Translations under genes and position numbers: made by a program
The notes under the pieces: generated by a model
Told to the model about the DNA's origin: nothing
Databases searched by the model: none
What the model saw: only the letters and a program-made list of their open reading frames with translations
Shown: positions 9,301 to 16,314 of the stretch, one piece after another
How positions within the stretch are numbered: the stretch's first letter is position 1
Layout of the letters: every line of letters starts with the position of its first letter
DNA from: Bacteroidales bacterium
GTDB lineage: Bacteria; Bacteroidota; Bacteroidia; Bacteroidales; UBA3663
Assembly (NCBI GenBank): GCA_017449065.1
Contig: JAFSKF010000002.1
Span: forward strand, 1 to 64,000
Direction: 5' to 3'
DNA: 64,000 nt

Positions 9301-10746
9301 TTTGGTGTAAGAAGGGATAAATTCCAGAAGTCGGTTACCGTTGCTTCCCATAATCAGGTTGCCGATACGGACATGGCTACCGACGTTGATCCAGATGCTT
9401 CCGGAATTGGTGCGAAGGTCTTCAAACACCATGTTATATCTTGTACGGACATCTTTGGCTTTGTCGAAGATGCCGATGGTGGTATTGTCGCCGCCGCCAT
9501 AGACACTGCGGGTGATTTCGACCGGTGCGTTTTCGGAACCGGCAATGTTGATCCAAGTGGCAGCCACGTGTGGACGGGCTGGTGTCTCTGCATTCTGATA
9601 GGCATCCTTCTTGTCCAGACGCAAGCCTTTGCTCGCTCCATACACATAGCCGATCTTACCGCCGTAGATGTTAATGTGGGTTCCCTTATTCGCTTTGTTA
9701 TTGCCGATATTGCCGGTCTCATCGTTGCCACCGTAAATGTTGCCGATGGCAATCAGTTTATTGGTCGATTTTGTATCGTTTTCGATGCCGATGTTAACAA
9801 AGGTCTCGCCGATAATATTTCCTTTCTTGGATCCTCCGAATACGTTTCCGATTCGTCCGCCATATACTTTGACGAAACTATTGCCGGAGATTGTTCCTTG
9901 CAGATTGCCGCCGTACAGATTCTTGATGTTGGTGTGACCTTGCACCTTGACTTCGGTGTTCCCTTTGATGTCGTCGGACAGACTGCCGCCATAAAGTTCG
10001 TCAATGGTGCCGCCTTTGATTTCAATGGCTTGTCCGCTGGCGAACACTTGACTGTATTTGCCTGAATAGAGGGTAATGGAACCGGTGCTTTTGCCGTTGG
10101 GCTTCGAGCCGATGACGGTGATGCTTCGGATTCCCTCTTTCTTGCCGGTACTTTTCTGGTCGAACGAAATGTAATTGCCCATAATCAGGCTGTAGCCGTT
10201 GGTGCGCAATTGGGTCGGAGCTGCTGACTCCTGTTTTTCTTCTGATGTGGCGTAAAGAGTCGCCTTTTCAAACTTGGTGTCGGCTTGAAGGTCTATGGCA
10301 TCGCCCTGAAAGAGCAGTCGTCCGTTCTGGATGTTCCCGAACCGGCCGGTAATCGTGGCAGGACGGTTTCTTTCGAAATTGCCGGGATTCTGTGCTGCCG
10401 TTTTCTGGAAAGGACCAAAAGCGTTCTCTGTGTAATCACCCATAATGACGATGACGTTGGTCTCAATGGATCCGCCTTGCTTGGCGGGCTTGATGAGTTC
10501 GTAGGCTTTTTTCAGCGTGCGGACAGCGGTTTCCGGTGTCAGACCGTCATTGTTATCGTCACCTTGCTTGTATTTTTTGCCGGTTGCCGAATAGTCGTTG
10601 GCTTCGTAATCAGATACGCCGTTAAGGCAAACGTAAATCGCTTGCTGTGTTTGTGCGTGGCAATACAGAGGGAGTAAACTTACAAAGAGGATAGCTGCCG
10701 TCAGCAGTTTTGTAATCGTGTTATGAATTGAATGTCTCGTTTCCAT
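6328..10746 (-). CDS. Large secreted glycine-rich repeat protein (YGG repeats, predicted beta-helix)
   Basis: 1472 residues with a signal peptide of about 32 residues ending CHAQ. Most of the chain is an irregular repeat of roughly 25-50 residues built around VYGG, LYGG or IYGG followed by a small residue and G-[NIT]-[IV], alternating with short beta strands of the type T-x-V-x-I-x-G-G-x-I. Such regularly spaced glycines and strands predict a right-handed beta-helix, as in adhesins and some lyases. No catalytic signature was recognised. The C-terminus stops in mid-pattern (VNVDLDE) with no anchor or sorting domain, so the protein may be released or truncated relative to relatives. A good promoter lies upstream, and the 52-residue peptide and the 1273-residue secreted protein follow. 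Function is unknown; surface adhesion or glycan contact is inference. Confidence 0.6.
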   Translation of the reverse strand: METRHSIHNTITKLLTAAILFVSLLPLYCHAQTQQAIYVCLNGVSDYEANDYSATGKKYKQGDDNNDGLTPETAVRTLKKAYELIKPAKQGGSIETNVIVIMGDYTENAFGPFQKTAAQNPGNFERNRPATITGRFGNIQNGRLLFQGDAIDLQADTKFEKATLYATSEEKQESAAPTQLRTNGYSLIMGNYISFDQKSTGKKEGIRSITVIGSKPNGKSTGSITLYSGKYSQVFASGQAIEIKGGTIDELYGGSLSDDIKGNTEVKVQGHTNIKNLYGGNLQGTISGNSFVKVYGGRIGNVFGGSKKGNIIGETFVNIGIENDTKSTNKLIAIGNIYGGNDETGNIGNNKANKGTHINIYGGKIGYVYGASKGLRLDKKDAYQNAETPARPHVAATWINIAGSENAPVEITRSVYGGGDNTTIGIFDKAKDVRTRYNMVFEDLRTNSGSIWINVGSHVRIGNLIMGSNGNRLLEFIPSYTKDGQSWIKGFENQKDFETFCHGIDVSCIPTLTFNKDGKFHNKYNIDDRWNDKVTFETPGEMDSEDVIIGSFVGGGNRGSMTADSLLQYTLPTGVLIENQIVGGCNNSIIEYTETEGPDKGTVRRLVGGMKPYRNVESAIHEQRTQLNIFCQFAKMEAGKDATGRAWHKGAKIYGGCLDRGVSVGVSVVNLHTDLLGGYRGSESLPMSALTQEWISDGGQIYGGGKGIETEAIGNTYVNLKGGVFNGQKCVPNVLHAFAGGMQGNVVGRSNIYCDFQSPIATPMDAVNNCIWGSLYGGGREGSVVRHSKLLPDVEEPHENGTHVRVWSGQIDKVFGGSRIGNVEGASFVDINDRGENHFHTIIRSVYGGNDLSGTLGANQIPAMVEGNEPVRSSTYVLIREQKKSNGQYLGFPLITEVFGGSNGNYGTHSVNRATYESGEIPTRDGKTIHLAGLPLPDVDSTYVEVRGGTVWYLYAGCNNSHVTKSSVIKVDYNEENINARAQFSKALSEECYERGKYMSELLKNDGGNLVTDDKVTALYNVFCIFGGNNQTPLIIQPTWLLGQAKIHNLYGGCNKGDVLYYASEENKNDNTPNLGLQLKLDSPKLDIDNVYGGCRIGNVHAHHIWMDADSLYHREPVALKGNEYGTTIHIVDGTYGRVFGGNDISGQVLSGTRIQIEGGKIGEVYGAGNGEYVYKYTDDVNKVDAVFDQQLQQFVCLVPGTGEEVNDFEKIQVIEKARPNAAKTYLEIAGGQDEKTGKRRMAYVSGALFAGGNCAKVINEKNFEGKIYVDLGDYSVINNVYLGSNGQKLIDPEYITNILKYNQIFDIAQTDQNDRNILDYLMDAVVMHGLPQNFRLHSNYDNCHIGSFFLGGARGSIAAHGTLQITFPKTLNIFNKIVGGSDRAKVSYQHDGQTLVHEGGILWDGIGEKPKIDLEVRSQFVNLEMDMDEKYASQNYLKQKGDGNEEAMQEVYAGCFGSGKIEGEVNVDLDE

Positions 10747-10789
10747 GTGAAGGAAGATTTATTCAGAGAGATTAATATACAAATTGCTG

Positions 10790-10821
10790 CAAATTTAGTA
10801 TTTTTTGTCTAACATGCCAAA
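10790..10821 (-). promoter_or_regulatory. Bacteroidetes-type promoter for the repeat-protein operon
   Basis: On the minus strand TTTG (10821-10818) is followed after exactly 20 bases by TAAATTTG (10797-10790), matching the primary sigma consensus of Bacteroidetes. It lies about 44 bases before the ATG at 10746. Confidence 0.75.
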
Positions 10822-10830
10822 TTTTCACAC

Positions 10831-10880
10831 AAAAAAACACAAAAGAGGCTTGGTTTTTCGCCGAAACAAGCTCTTTTGTG
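10831..10880 (-). terminator. Rho-independent terminator ending the pyrB-to-AEC operon
   Basis: The arms at 10867-10880 and 10838-10852 pair over 14 bp with one bulged base, and on the minus strand are followed by seven Ts (10837-10831). It lies 38 bases past the stop of the AEC transporter gene and just before the next promoter. Confidence 0.85.
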
Positions 10881-10918
10881 TACTTTCTTTGCATTTTAAG
10901 AAACTGAAACTCGCAGGG

Positions 10919-11845
10919 TTATGTAATTACCCAGGCAATCAGCGGAATGGAAAACATGGCTAACAGGGTGGTCAGGAAAGTGCCCTGTGCCATAATGGTC
11001 TCGTCTCTGCCGTACTTCAAGCAGAAGATAGTGCCGAATGAGGCAACCGGCATAGCGATGATGATAGTGTTGATGGCAATGGAGGTCGGATCGATGCTGA
11101 TGCCGGGAATCTGTCCGATGAGCTGGAAGATGCCCCATACCACCAAGGGTAGAATGACCAGCCGGAACGGCGTCATCAGAAAAACCTTCGGTCCGCCAGT
11201 CATGTGCTTCAAAGGAATCTGCGAGATGCTATAGCCGATAATCAGCAGCGAACCCGGGACGGTGATATTGCCGATCAGCGTGCAGGCTTTCGAAATCAGT
11301 TCGGGAGAATGCCATTGGAACGCCACGATCAGTATCGAGACGTAAGTTCCTAACAGTCCGGGGGAATACAGCCGATGCCAGATACTTCCCCCGGCTTCTT
11401 TGCCCGCAATGAACTGCGTGCCCCAGATAAAGACGGCAATCGTGTTCGGAACGTTCAGCACCGAGGCATAAAAAACGGCTTCCGGCCCGAAAATCGAGTT
11501 GACCACCGGATAGCCGATGAATCCGACATTCCCGAAAGCCATCATGAAACTGTAGAGGCCTTCGTCCATTCCGCGCATCCCCAGCACCTTGGGCAGTAAC
11601 CAAGCCAGCAGCAGAAGGATGACGTAGGTGAAACATCCGATACCCAATAATGGCAGAATCAGCTTGCGGTCGGGCATCGTATCGCCCATCGTCGAAGCGA
11701 TGATCAGCGACGGACACGTCAGGTTGATAATCAGTGACGATAACCCTTTGCTGAAGGCCTGATTCATCAGTTTGGTTTTGCCGCACGCATAACCGGCAAT
11801 GACGATGAGGAACAAGGTCCCCATCGTCATTAAGATTACGTCCAT
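10919..11845 (-). CDS. AEC family membrane transporter (auxin efflux carrier-like)
   Basis: 308 residues with about ten hydrophobic segments in two halves, typical of the AEC/MdcF group (membrane transport protein family). Recognisable features are the N-terminal helix with AGYACGKTKLMN, the Asn/Pro-rich FGNVGFIGYPVVNSIFG in the first half, and GSLLIIGYSIS in the second. Family members export or exchange small organic acids or amino acids at the inner membrane; the substrate is not predictable. Its ATG overlaps the purA stop by one base (TAATG), so it is translationally coupled and is the last gene of the eight-gene operon before the terminator. Confidence 0.85.
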   Translation of the reverse strand: MDVILMTMGTLFLIVIAGYACGKTKLMNQAFSKGLSSLIINLTCPSLIIASTMGDTMPDRKLILPLLGIGCFTYVILLLLAWLLPKVLGMRGMDEGLYSFMMAFGNVGFIGYPVVNSIFGPEAVFYASVLNVPNTIAVFIWGTQFIAGKEAGGSIWHRLYSPGLLGTYVSILIVAFQWHSPELISKACTLIGNITVPGSLLIIGYSISQIPLKHMTGGPKVFLMTPFRLVILPLVVWGIFQLIGQIPGISIDPTSIAINTIIIAMPVASFGTIFCLKYGRDETIMAQGTFLTTLLAMFSIPLIAWVIT

Positions 11846-13146
11846 TATTTCTGTCGCAGAATGGTTTGATCGCGATCAGGACCTACCGAAAGAATGGTAA
11901 TCGGTGTTTCCAGCTCTTTCTCCAGGAATGCGATATAATCCTTGAATTCCTTCGGGAAGTCTTCTTCCTTCTTGCATTGGCTGAGGTCTGTGTTCCAGCC
12001 TTTCAGTTCAACATACTGAGGTTCTACGCCTTCTTCGATGCAGAACGGGAACTCGCGCGTCTCGACACCATTCACCTTGTAGGAGGTACAGGCCTTGATG
12101 GTGGGGAAGGAGTCGAGCACGTCGCTCTTCATCATAATGAGCTGGGTCACGCCGTTCAGCATGATGGTATAGCGCAAAGCTACAAGGTCGATCCAGCCGC
12201 AGCGGCGTTCACGTCCGGTTACGGCTCCGTATTCGTGTCCGAGGTCGCGGATCTTCTTGCCGGTTTCGTCGAACAGCTCGGTGGGGAAAGGACCGCTGCC
12301 CACACGGGTGCAGTAGGCCTTGAAGATGCCGAACACTTCGCCGATTTTGTTGGGAGCGATGCCCAAGCCTGTGCAAGCACCGGCACAAACTGTATTCGAA
12401 GAAGTGACAAACGGATAGCTGCCGAAATCAACGTCCAGCAAGCTGCCTTGAGCGCCTTCGCAAAGCAGGCTCTTGCCTTCCTTTAGCAGGTTGTTGATTA
12501 CATGTTCGCTGTCGATGAACTTAAACTTCTTCAGATAATCGATGCCTTGCATCCATTCCTTTTCCAGATCTTCCAATCCGTCGAATGAAACAGCTTCGCC
12601 ACCTTTCTTGATAGCCAAGGTGTTCAGGCTTTCAATCATCTCGATGTGACGCTGTTTGGCAGCTGCATATTTCTGTTCGAAATTATCGAGAATATCACCC
12701 ACACGTACACCGTTGCGCGAAACCTTATCGGTGTATGTCGGACCGATGCCTTTGCCGGTGGTGCCGATTTTTGCCTTGCCCTTGGCAGCTTCGTTGGCCT
12801 TGTCGAGCAGGCGGTGGGTGGGCAGAATCAGGTGAGCCTTCTTCGAGATCAGCAAGCGCTGGGTCAGATCGTGTCCGCTCTGAGCCAGTTCCTGAGCCTC
12901 TTTCATGAAGAGGAGCGGATCGAGCACAACGCCGTTGCCGATGATGTTCAGCTTGCCGCCCTGGAAGATGCCGGACGGAATGCTTCGCAACACGTATTTC
13001 TGTCCGTCAAACTCAAGGGTGTGACCGGCATTAGGTCCGCCCTGGAATCGAGTTACAATGTCGTAGCGTGGGGTGAGCACGTCAACAACCTTACCTTTGC
13101 CCTCGTCGCCCCACTGGAGCCCGAGGAGTACGTCAACTTTCGACAT
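11845..13146 (-). CDS. purA: Adenylosuccinate synthetase
   Basis: 433 residues, full length. GDEGKGK at 13-19 is the phosphate-binding loop, catalytic Asp14 lies within it, and His42 lies in GPNAGHT. Downstream TTGKGIGPTYTDK (about 128-140) and the GTP-binding LSVGPDRDQT near the C-terminus complete the family pattern. The enzyme joins IMP and aspartate with GTP hydrolysis, the committed step to AMP, in the cytoplasm. It follows a Fur-family regulator gene by 19 bases and overlaps the AEC gene by one base. Sharing an operon with pyrB and pyrI places one purine and two pyrimidine genes under one promoter. Confidence 0.98.
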   Translation of the reverse strand: MSKVDVLLGLQWGDEGKGKVVDVLTPRYDIVTRFQGGPNAGHTLEFDGQKYVLRSIPSGIFQGGKLNIIGNGVVLDPLLFMKEAQELAQSGHDLTQRLLISKKAHLILPTHRLLDKANEAAKGKAKIGTTGKGIGPTYTDKVSRNGVRVGDILDNFEQKYAAAKQRHIEMIESLNTLAIKKGGEAVSFDGLEDLEKEWMQGIDYLKKFKFIDSEHVINNLLKEGKSLLCEGAQGSLLDVDFGSYPFVTSSNTVCAGACTGLGIAPNKIGEVFGIFKAYCTRVGSGPFPTELFDETGKKIRDLGHEYGAVTGRERRCGWIDLVALRYTIMLNGVTQLIMMKSDVLDSFPTIKACTSYKVNGVETREFPFCIEEGVEPQYVELKGWNTDLSQCKKEEDFPKEFKDYIAFLEKELETPITILSVGPDRDQTILRQK

Positions 13147-13165
13147 ATTTATATGGTTTTAAAGT

Positions 13166-13759
13166 TTATTTCTTCTTAGGGGACGCACTCTTTTTCTGCG
13201 AGTCTTTTTCTCTCTGCTTGAGTTTGTCCTTTTCCTTCACTTCGCGCCGTTCCGTGTTGTAGCAGGTCTTGCAAAGCCCCAAGGCGTAAATGCAGAACTG
13301 CGAAAGGTGAAAAGTCTTGTTCAGTTGCGCGCCGATGAGTTCGGAGGCAACATCGGTAGCAATCACCTTGATGGATCCGCAACGCCGGCAGATCTGATAT
13401 CCGTGCGGTTTCTGCCGGATGTTCTTCTCGAAATATTGGGTGCCGTTCGGAAAAGGCTGGAACCTGGACACCACACCGGCTTCGGTGAAAAGAATCAAAT
13501 TGTTGTAAACCGTTGCCCGACAAACCTGTGTCCGGTGCTGACAGACCAGCTGGTGCAGGGCATCCACATCGAACGGGGCATCCAGATGATAGATGGTCCA
13601 AAGAATGAACTGCCGCTCGGGCGTTACGTTCATGTGACGCTCTTTCAGGTATTTCTGCAAGATATCCGTTGCCTCCTCAAGTCCGTCTCCAAGATCGTCC
13701 TTCAGGTGCAGTTTGTCGATAATCTTATCGCGTCGATGTTGTATTTCGTCCTGTTTCAT
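13166..13759 (-). CDS. Fur family transcriptional regulator
   Basis: 197 residues from the ATG at 13759. The frame is open to 13792, but 13759 forms an ATGA overlap with the stop of the preceding gene, which favours it. The winged-helix part holds VTPERQFILWTIYHL, and the dimerisation part has the paired metal motif CRRCG and a later CKTC. The C-terminal tail is strongly Lys/Glu rich (about residues 170-197). Fur-type proteins bind DNA when loaded with a metal (Fe, Zn, Mn) or sense peroxide; which applies here is not clear. Adjacency to purA suggests co-expression, not necessarily control of purA. Confidence 0.88.
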   Translation of the reverse strand: MKQDEIQHRRDKIIDKLHLKDDLGDGLEEATDILQKYLKERHMNVTPERQFILWTIYHLDAPFDVDALHQLVCQHRTQVCRATVYNNLILFTEAGVVSRFQPFPNGTQYFEKNIRQKPHGYQICRRCGSIKVIATDVASELIGAQLNKTFHLSQFCIYALGLCKTCYNTERREVKEKDKLKQREKDSQKKSASPKKK

Positions 13760-14280
13760 TCTTTTGCTCTCAATGCTGCCGACCGGAGCCATGCCGGAAG
13801 GCTTTGGTCGGCGGCCAAAACTTCGGCTTTAGACCTAAGCTCCTGATCGTCGATATCCAGTCGCAGTTTCAGTTGCAGGGCACAATATTGCTGCATCCGG
13901 GTTCCCATTATCCAGTCTTTCGCCAGCTGGGAGGCGAACGGCAGACGTGCAAACAAGTTCATGCAGGCCTGGTCGGCTATCTCGGCATACGGAATCTGCA
14001 GGCTCCAGGCTTCTGCTTTCTCTCGGGTCATTTCACCGATAGGGTAGAGCCGGGTTGCCAGCATCTTTGACTCGCGCACATCTTCGTTCCACAACGTCTC
14101 GGCCAATTCGGCATTGGGTGTATATTGTCCGGCAATGGCTTTCAGCCGATAGCTTTCCAATCCCCAGGCCAAACGGTAGCAGATTCCCTGTGCTCGCAGG
14201 TTATCGGCCACTTCACCGTTCCGCAACCGGCGGAAATGTGCGTGAATCTCAGAGATCGAGGGCACCGTATTCGCGTCCAT
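13756..14280 (-). CDS. AlkD-like HEAT-repeat DNA alkylation repair protein
   Basis: 174 residues, all helical. The pattern GICYRLAWGLESYRLKAIA, then LAETLWNEDVRESKMLATRL, resembles the HEAT repeats of AlkC/AlkD-type DNA glycosylases, which remove N3- and N7-alkylated bases without base flipping. It is shorter than B. cereus AlkD (about 237 residues), as expected from the compact Bacteroidetes form I recall. The ATG at 14280 lies inside the end of the peptidase gene (32-base overlap) and its stop overlaps the fur start (ATGA), so it is tightly coupled. Whether it keeps glycosylase activity cannot be told from sequence. Confidence 0.65.
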   Translation of the reverse strand: MDANTVPSISEIHAHFRRLRNGEVADNLRAQGICYRLAWGLESYRLKAIAGQYTPNAELAETLWNEDVRESKMLATRLYPIGEMTREKAEAWSLQIPYAEIADQACMNLFARLPFASQLAKDWIMGTRMQQYCALQLKLRLDIDDQELRSKAEVLAADQSLPAWLRSAALRAKE

Positions 14281-16297
14281 AGCGGAGCATCTGTTCCGGA
14301 TAGGTTTCCGAGCCGTAGATGATCTTCACATCCTGAATCGTTCCGTCAGCATCTTTTACCAGTTCATAGCGTGGGTTGATAAAGCCCTTGTATGGAGCGA
14401 TGTTCAGTTTCTTGTAGCGAGCCAGCACTTCGGCGTGCAGTTCAGGATCAACCTTCACCCCGTAGGTTTCCACCAGATTACGTCCGGCCTCGAAGTCACC
14501 CTCGCTCTTGATGCGCTGCAACTCGCCCAACAGTTCGCCGAAGTATTGGCGCAGTTTGTCGTAGTCGTTGATTCTGACGTAGGTCTTGCCGTCTTTCTTG
14601 GCAAATTCCAGGGCAGGGGTTCCACCGTCCTTTTGGGCACGATCGAGGGTCCAGTAGGCAATCAGGGCGCGGTTACGCATGTGAGCCTCTTCTAAGTTCT
14701 CGCCCGGCACAATACGAACCAGTTGCGTCATCAGACCGTTCATCATCTGCTGATAGTAGCCGGCCTTATAGGCTTCTGCGTTTGGCATTACACCCAGTTC
14801 CACCAGCTTTGGATCAGCCATATAGTAGAGTGCAAAGATATCGGCGCGAGCCTCCTCCAGCGTGCTGCCGTAAGCCTTCAGGGCATCCGGATCAACGCCG
14901 GGTAGCAACTGTCCGCTTCCGTGACCCAGACACTCGTGCAGGTCGGTATGGATGTTATCTACATAATGTGCGAACTGCTTGGCACGCTGCACTTCCTCGT
15001 CGCTCCACATGAACTCTTCGCCGAAACCGTTGCCGGCAGCGGCAGCGTCGTAGGCAGCCGTGATATTGTCGATGCTTACCGACTTCGAGCCGTGTGCGGC
15101 ACGGATCCAGTTCGAGTTAGGCAGGTTGATGCCAATCGGGGTGGACGGATAGCTATCGCCGGCCAGAATGGCAGCCGTAATCACCTTGGCTGTTACACCT
15201 TTCACGACTGGCTTGCGGAAGCGGTCGTCGATAGGAGAATGATCCTCGAACCACTGAGCATTGGCTGAAATGATTTCCGTGCGGGCTGTGTTGGCCGAAT
15301 CTTTAAAGTTCACCATGCCTTCCCAGGCACCGCGCAATCCCAACGGGTCACCGTAGCTCTCGATAAAGCCGTTGATGAAATCCACTTTGCTCTGCAGGTC
15401 TTTGACCCATTCGATAGAGTAGGCGTCGAAGTCCTTCAGGTCGCCGCTGCGATAGTATTTTACCAGTTCGTCAATCACTTTCTTCTGCTGATCGTTCTCG
15501 GCATATTCGGCAGCCTTTTCCAGATTCTCGACAATCTTTTCGATGGCAGCACTGTACAGACCGCCTACCTTGTAGGTCTTCTCCACCAGCTTGCCGTCTT
15601 CCTTCACCAGTTTCGAGTTCAGGCCGAACATCACCGGAGTCAGATCCTTCGGGTTCTTCAGTTTAGCATAGTAGTCTTCCACTTCTTTTTGTGTCACGCC
15701 TTCGCCATAGTAGTTGTTGGCAGAGGTCAGGATCAGATCGACGCCGTCAGCCTGATTGGTTTTGATGTGCAACACTGTCGAATCGAAGATGGCTTCCTCG
15801 ATGCCCGGATAGCTGAATCCGATCATCGCAACGCCCATACCGAGATTGTCGGGCAGTGCGTTCAACTGTTCTTCCAGCCATTCCTGAGTGAATCCCGGCT
15901 GGAACTTCGCATTGCTATAATGATGATGGATGCCGTTGGCAAACCAGATCTGCTTCATGTATTGCTCGAAGGCCTTCCACTGAGGGTCGTTCTTGTCGCC
16001 CTGATAATGTTGGTACACCGACTCGCAAATATGGCGGATAGGCAGGTTGTAGCGGCAGTTCTGGTCCCAAAGAATGTCGCGTCCCCACAAGGCAGCCTCT
16101 GTCAGATAATAGACCAGAGTCTTCTGCTGCAGGTTGAGCTGTTCGAAAGCAGGCACTTCGTAGCGAAGCACCTCGATGTCGGCAAAACGATCGACACTCC
16201 ACGTGTTGGTCTCCGGGGCGTTGTTCTGCTTGTCGCTGTTACATGCTGTTGTCAATAAAATAGCCGATGCCATAACGATATTCCTTAATTTCATCAT
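14249..16297 (-). CDS. Dipeptidyl peptidase III-like (M49) lipoprotein
   Basis: 682 residues. The signal sequence ends LLTTAC with lipobox Cys19, so it is probably membrane-anchored in the envelope. The zinc site is HECLGH (about 453-458), matching the HEXXGH core of M49, with the third ligand in EEARAD about 35-40 residues later. M49 enzymes remove dipeptides from the N-terminus of short peptides. The gene starts 17 bases after the DEAD-box helicase gene and overlaps the AlkD-like gene. The start could be either of two adjacent ATGs. Bacteroidetes carry several M49 forms, so the exact cleavage specificity is open. Confidence 0.85.
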   Translation of the reverse strand: MMKLRNIVMASAILLTTACNSDKQNNAPETNTWSVDRFADIEVLRYEVPAFEQLNLQQKTLVYYLTEAALWGRDILWDQNCRYNLPIRHICESVYQHYQGDKNDPQWKAFEQYMKQIWFANGIHHHYSNAKFQPGFTQEWLEEQLNALPDNLGMGVAMIGFSYPGIEEAIFDSTVLHIKTNQADGVDLILTSANNYYGEGVTQKEVEDYYAKLKNPKDLTPVMFGLNSKLVKEDGKLVEKTYKVGGLYSAAIEKIVENLEKAAEYAENDQQKKVIDELVKYYRSGDLKDFDAYSIEWVKDLQSKVDFINGFIESYGDPLGLRGAWEGMVNFKDSANTARTEIISANAQWFEDHSPIDDRFRKPVVKGVTAKVITAAILAGDSYPSTPIGINLPNSNWIRAAHGSKSVSIDNITAAYDAAAAGNGFGEEFMWSDEEVQRAKQFAHYVDNIHTDLHECLGHGSGQLLPGVDPDALKAYGSTLEEARADIFALYYMADPKLVELGVMPNAEAYKAGYYQQMMNGLMTQLVRIVPGENLEEAHMRNRALIAYWTLDRAQKDGGTPALEFAKKDGKTYVRINDYDKLRQYFGELLGELQRIKSEGDFEAGRNLVETYGVKVDPELHAEVLARYKKLNIAPYKGFINPRYELVKDADGTIQDVKIIYGSETYPEQMLRYGREYGALDL

Positions 16298-16314
16298 ATA
16301 CCACTTTATTTTAG

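Noticed and set aside
7957..10065. 702-codon plus-strand frame opposite the repeat protein
   Set aside because: It is a mirror of the glycine-rich repeat gene, has no start context or family likeness, and the minus-strand gene has a signal peptide and promoter.
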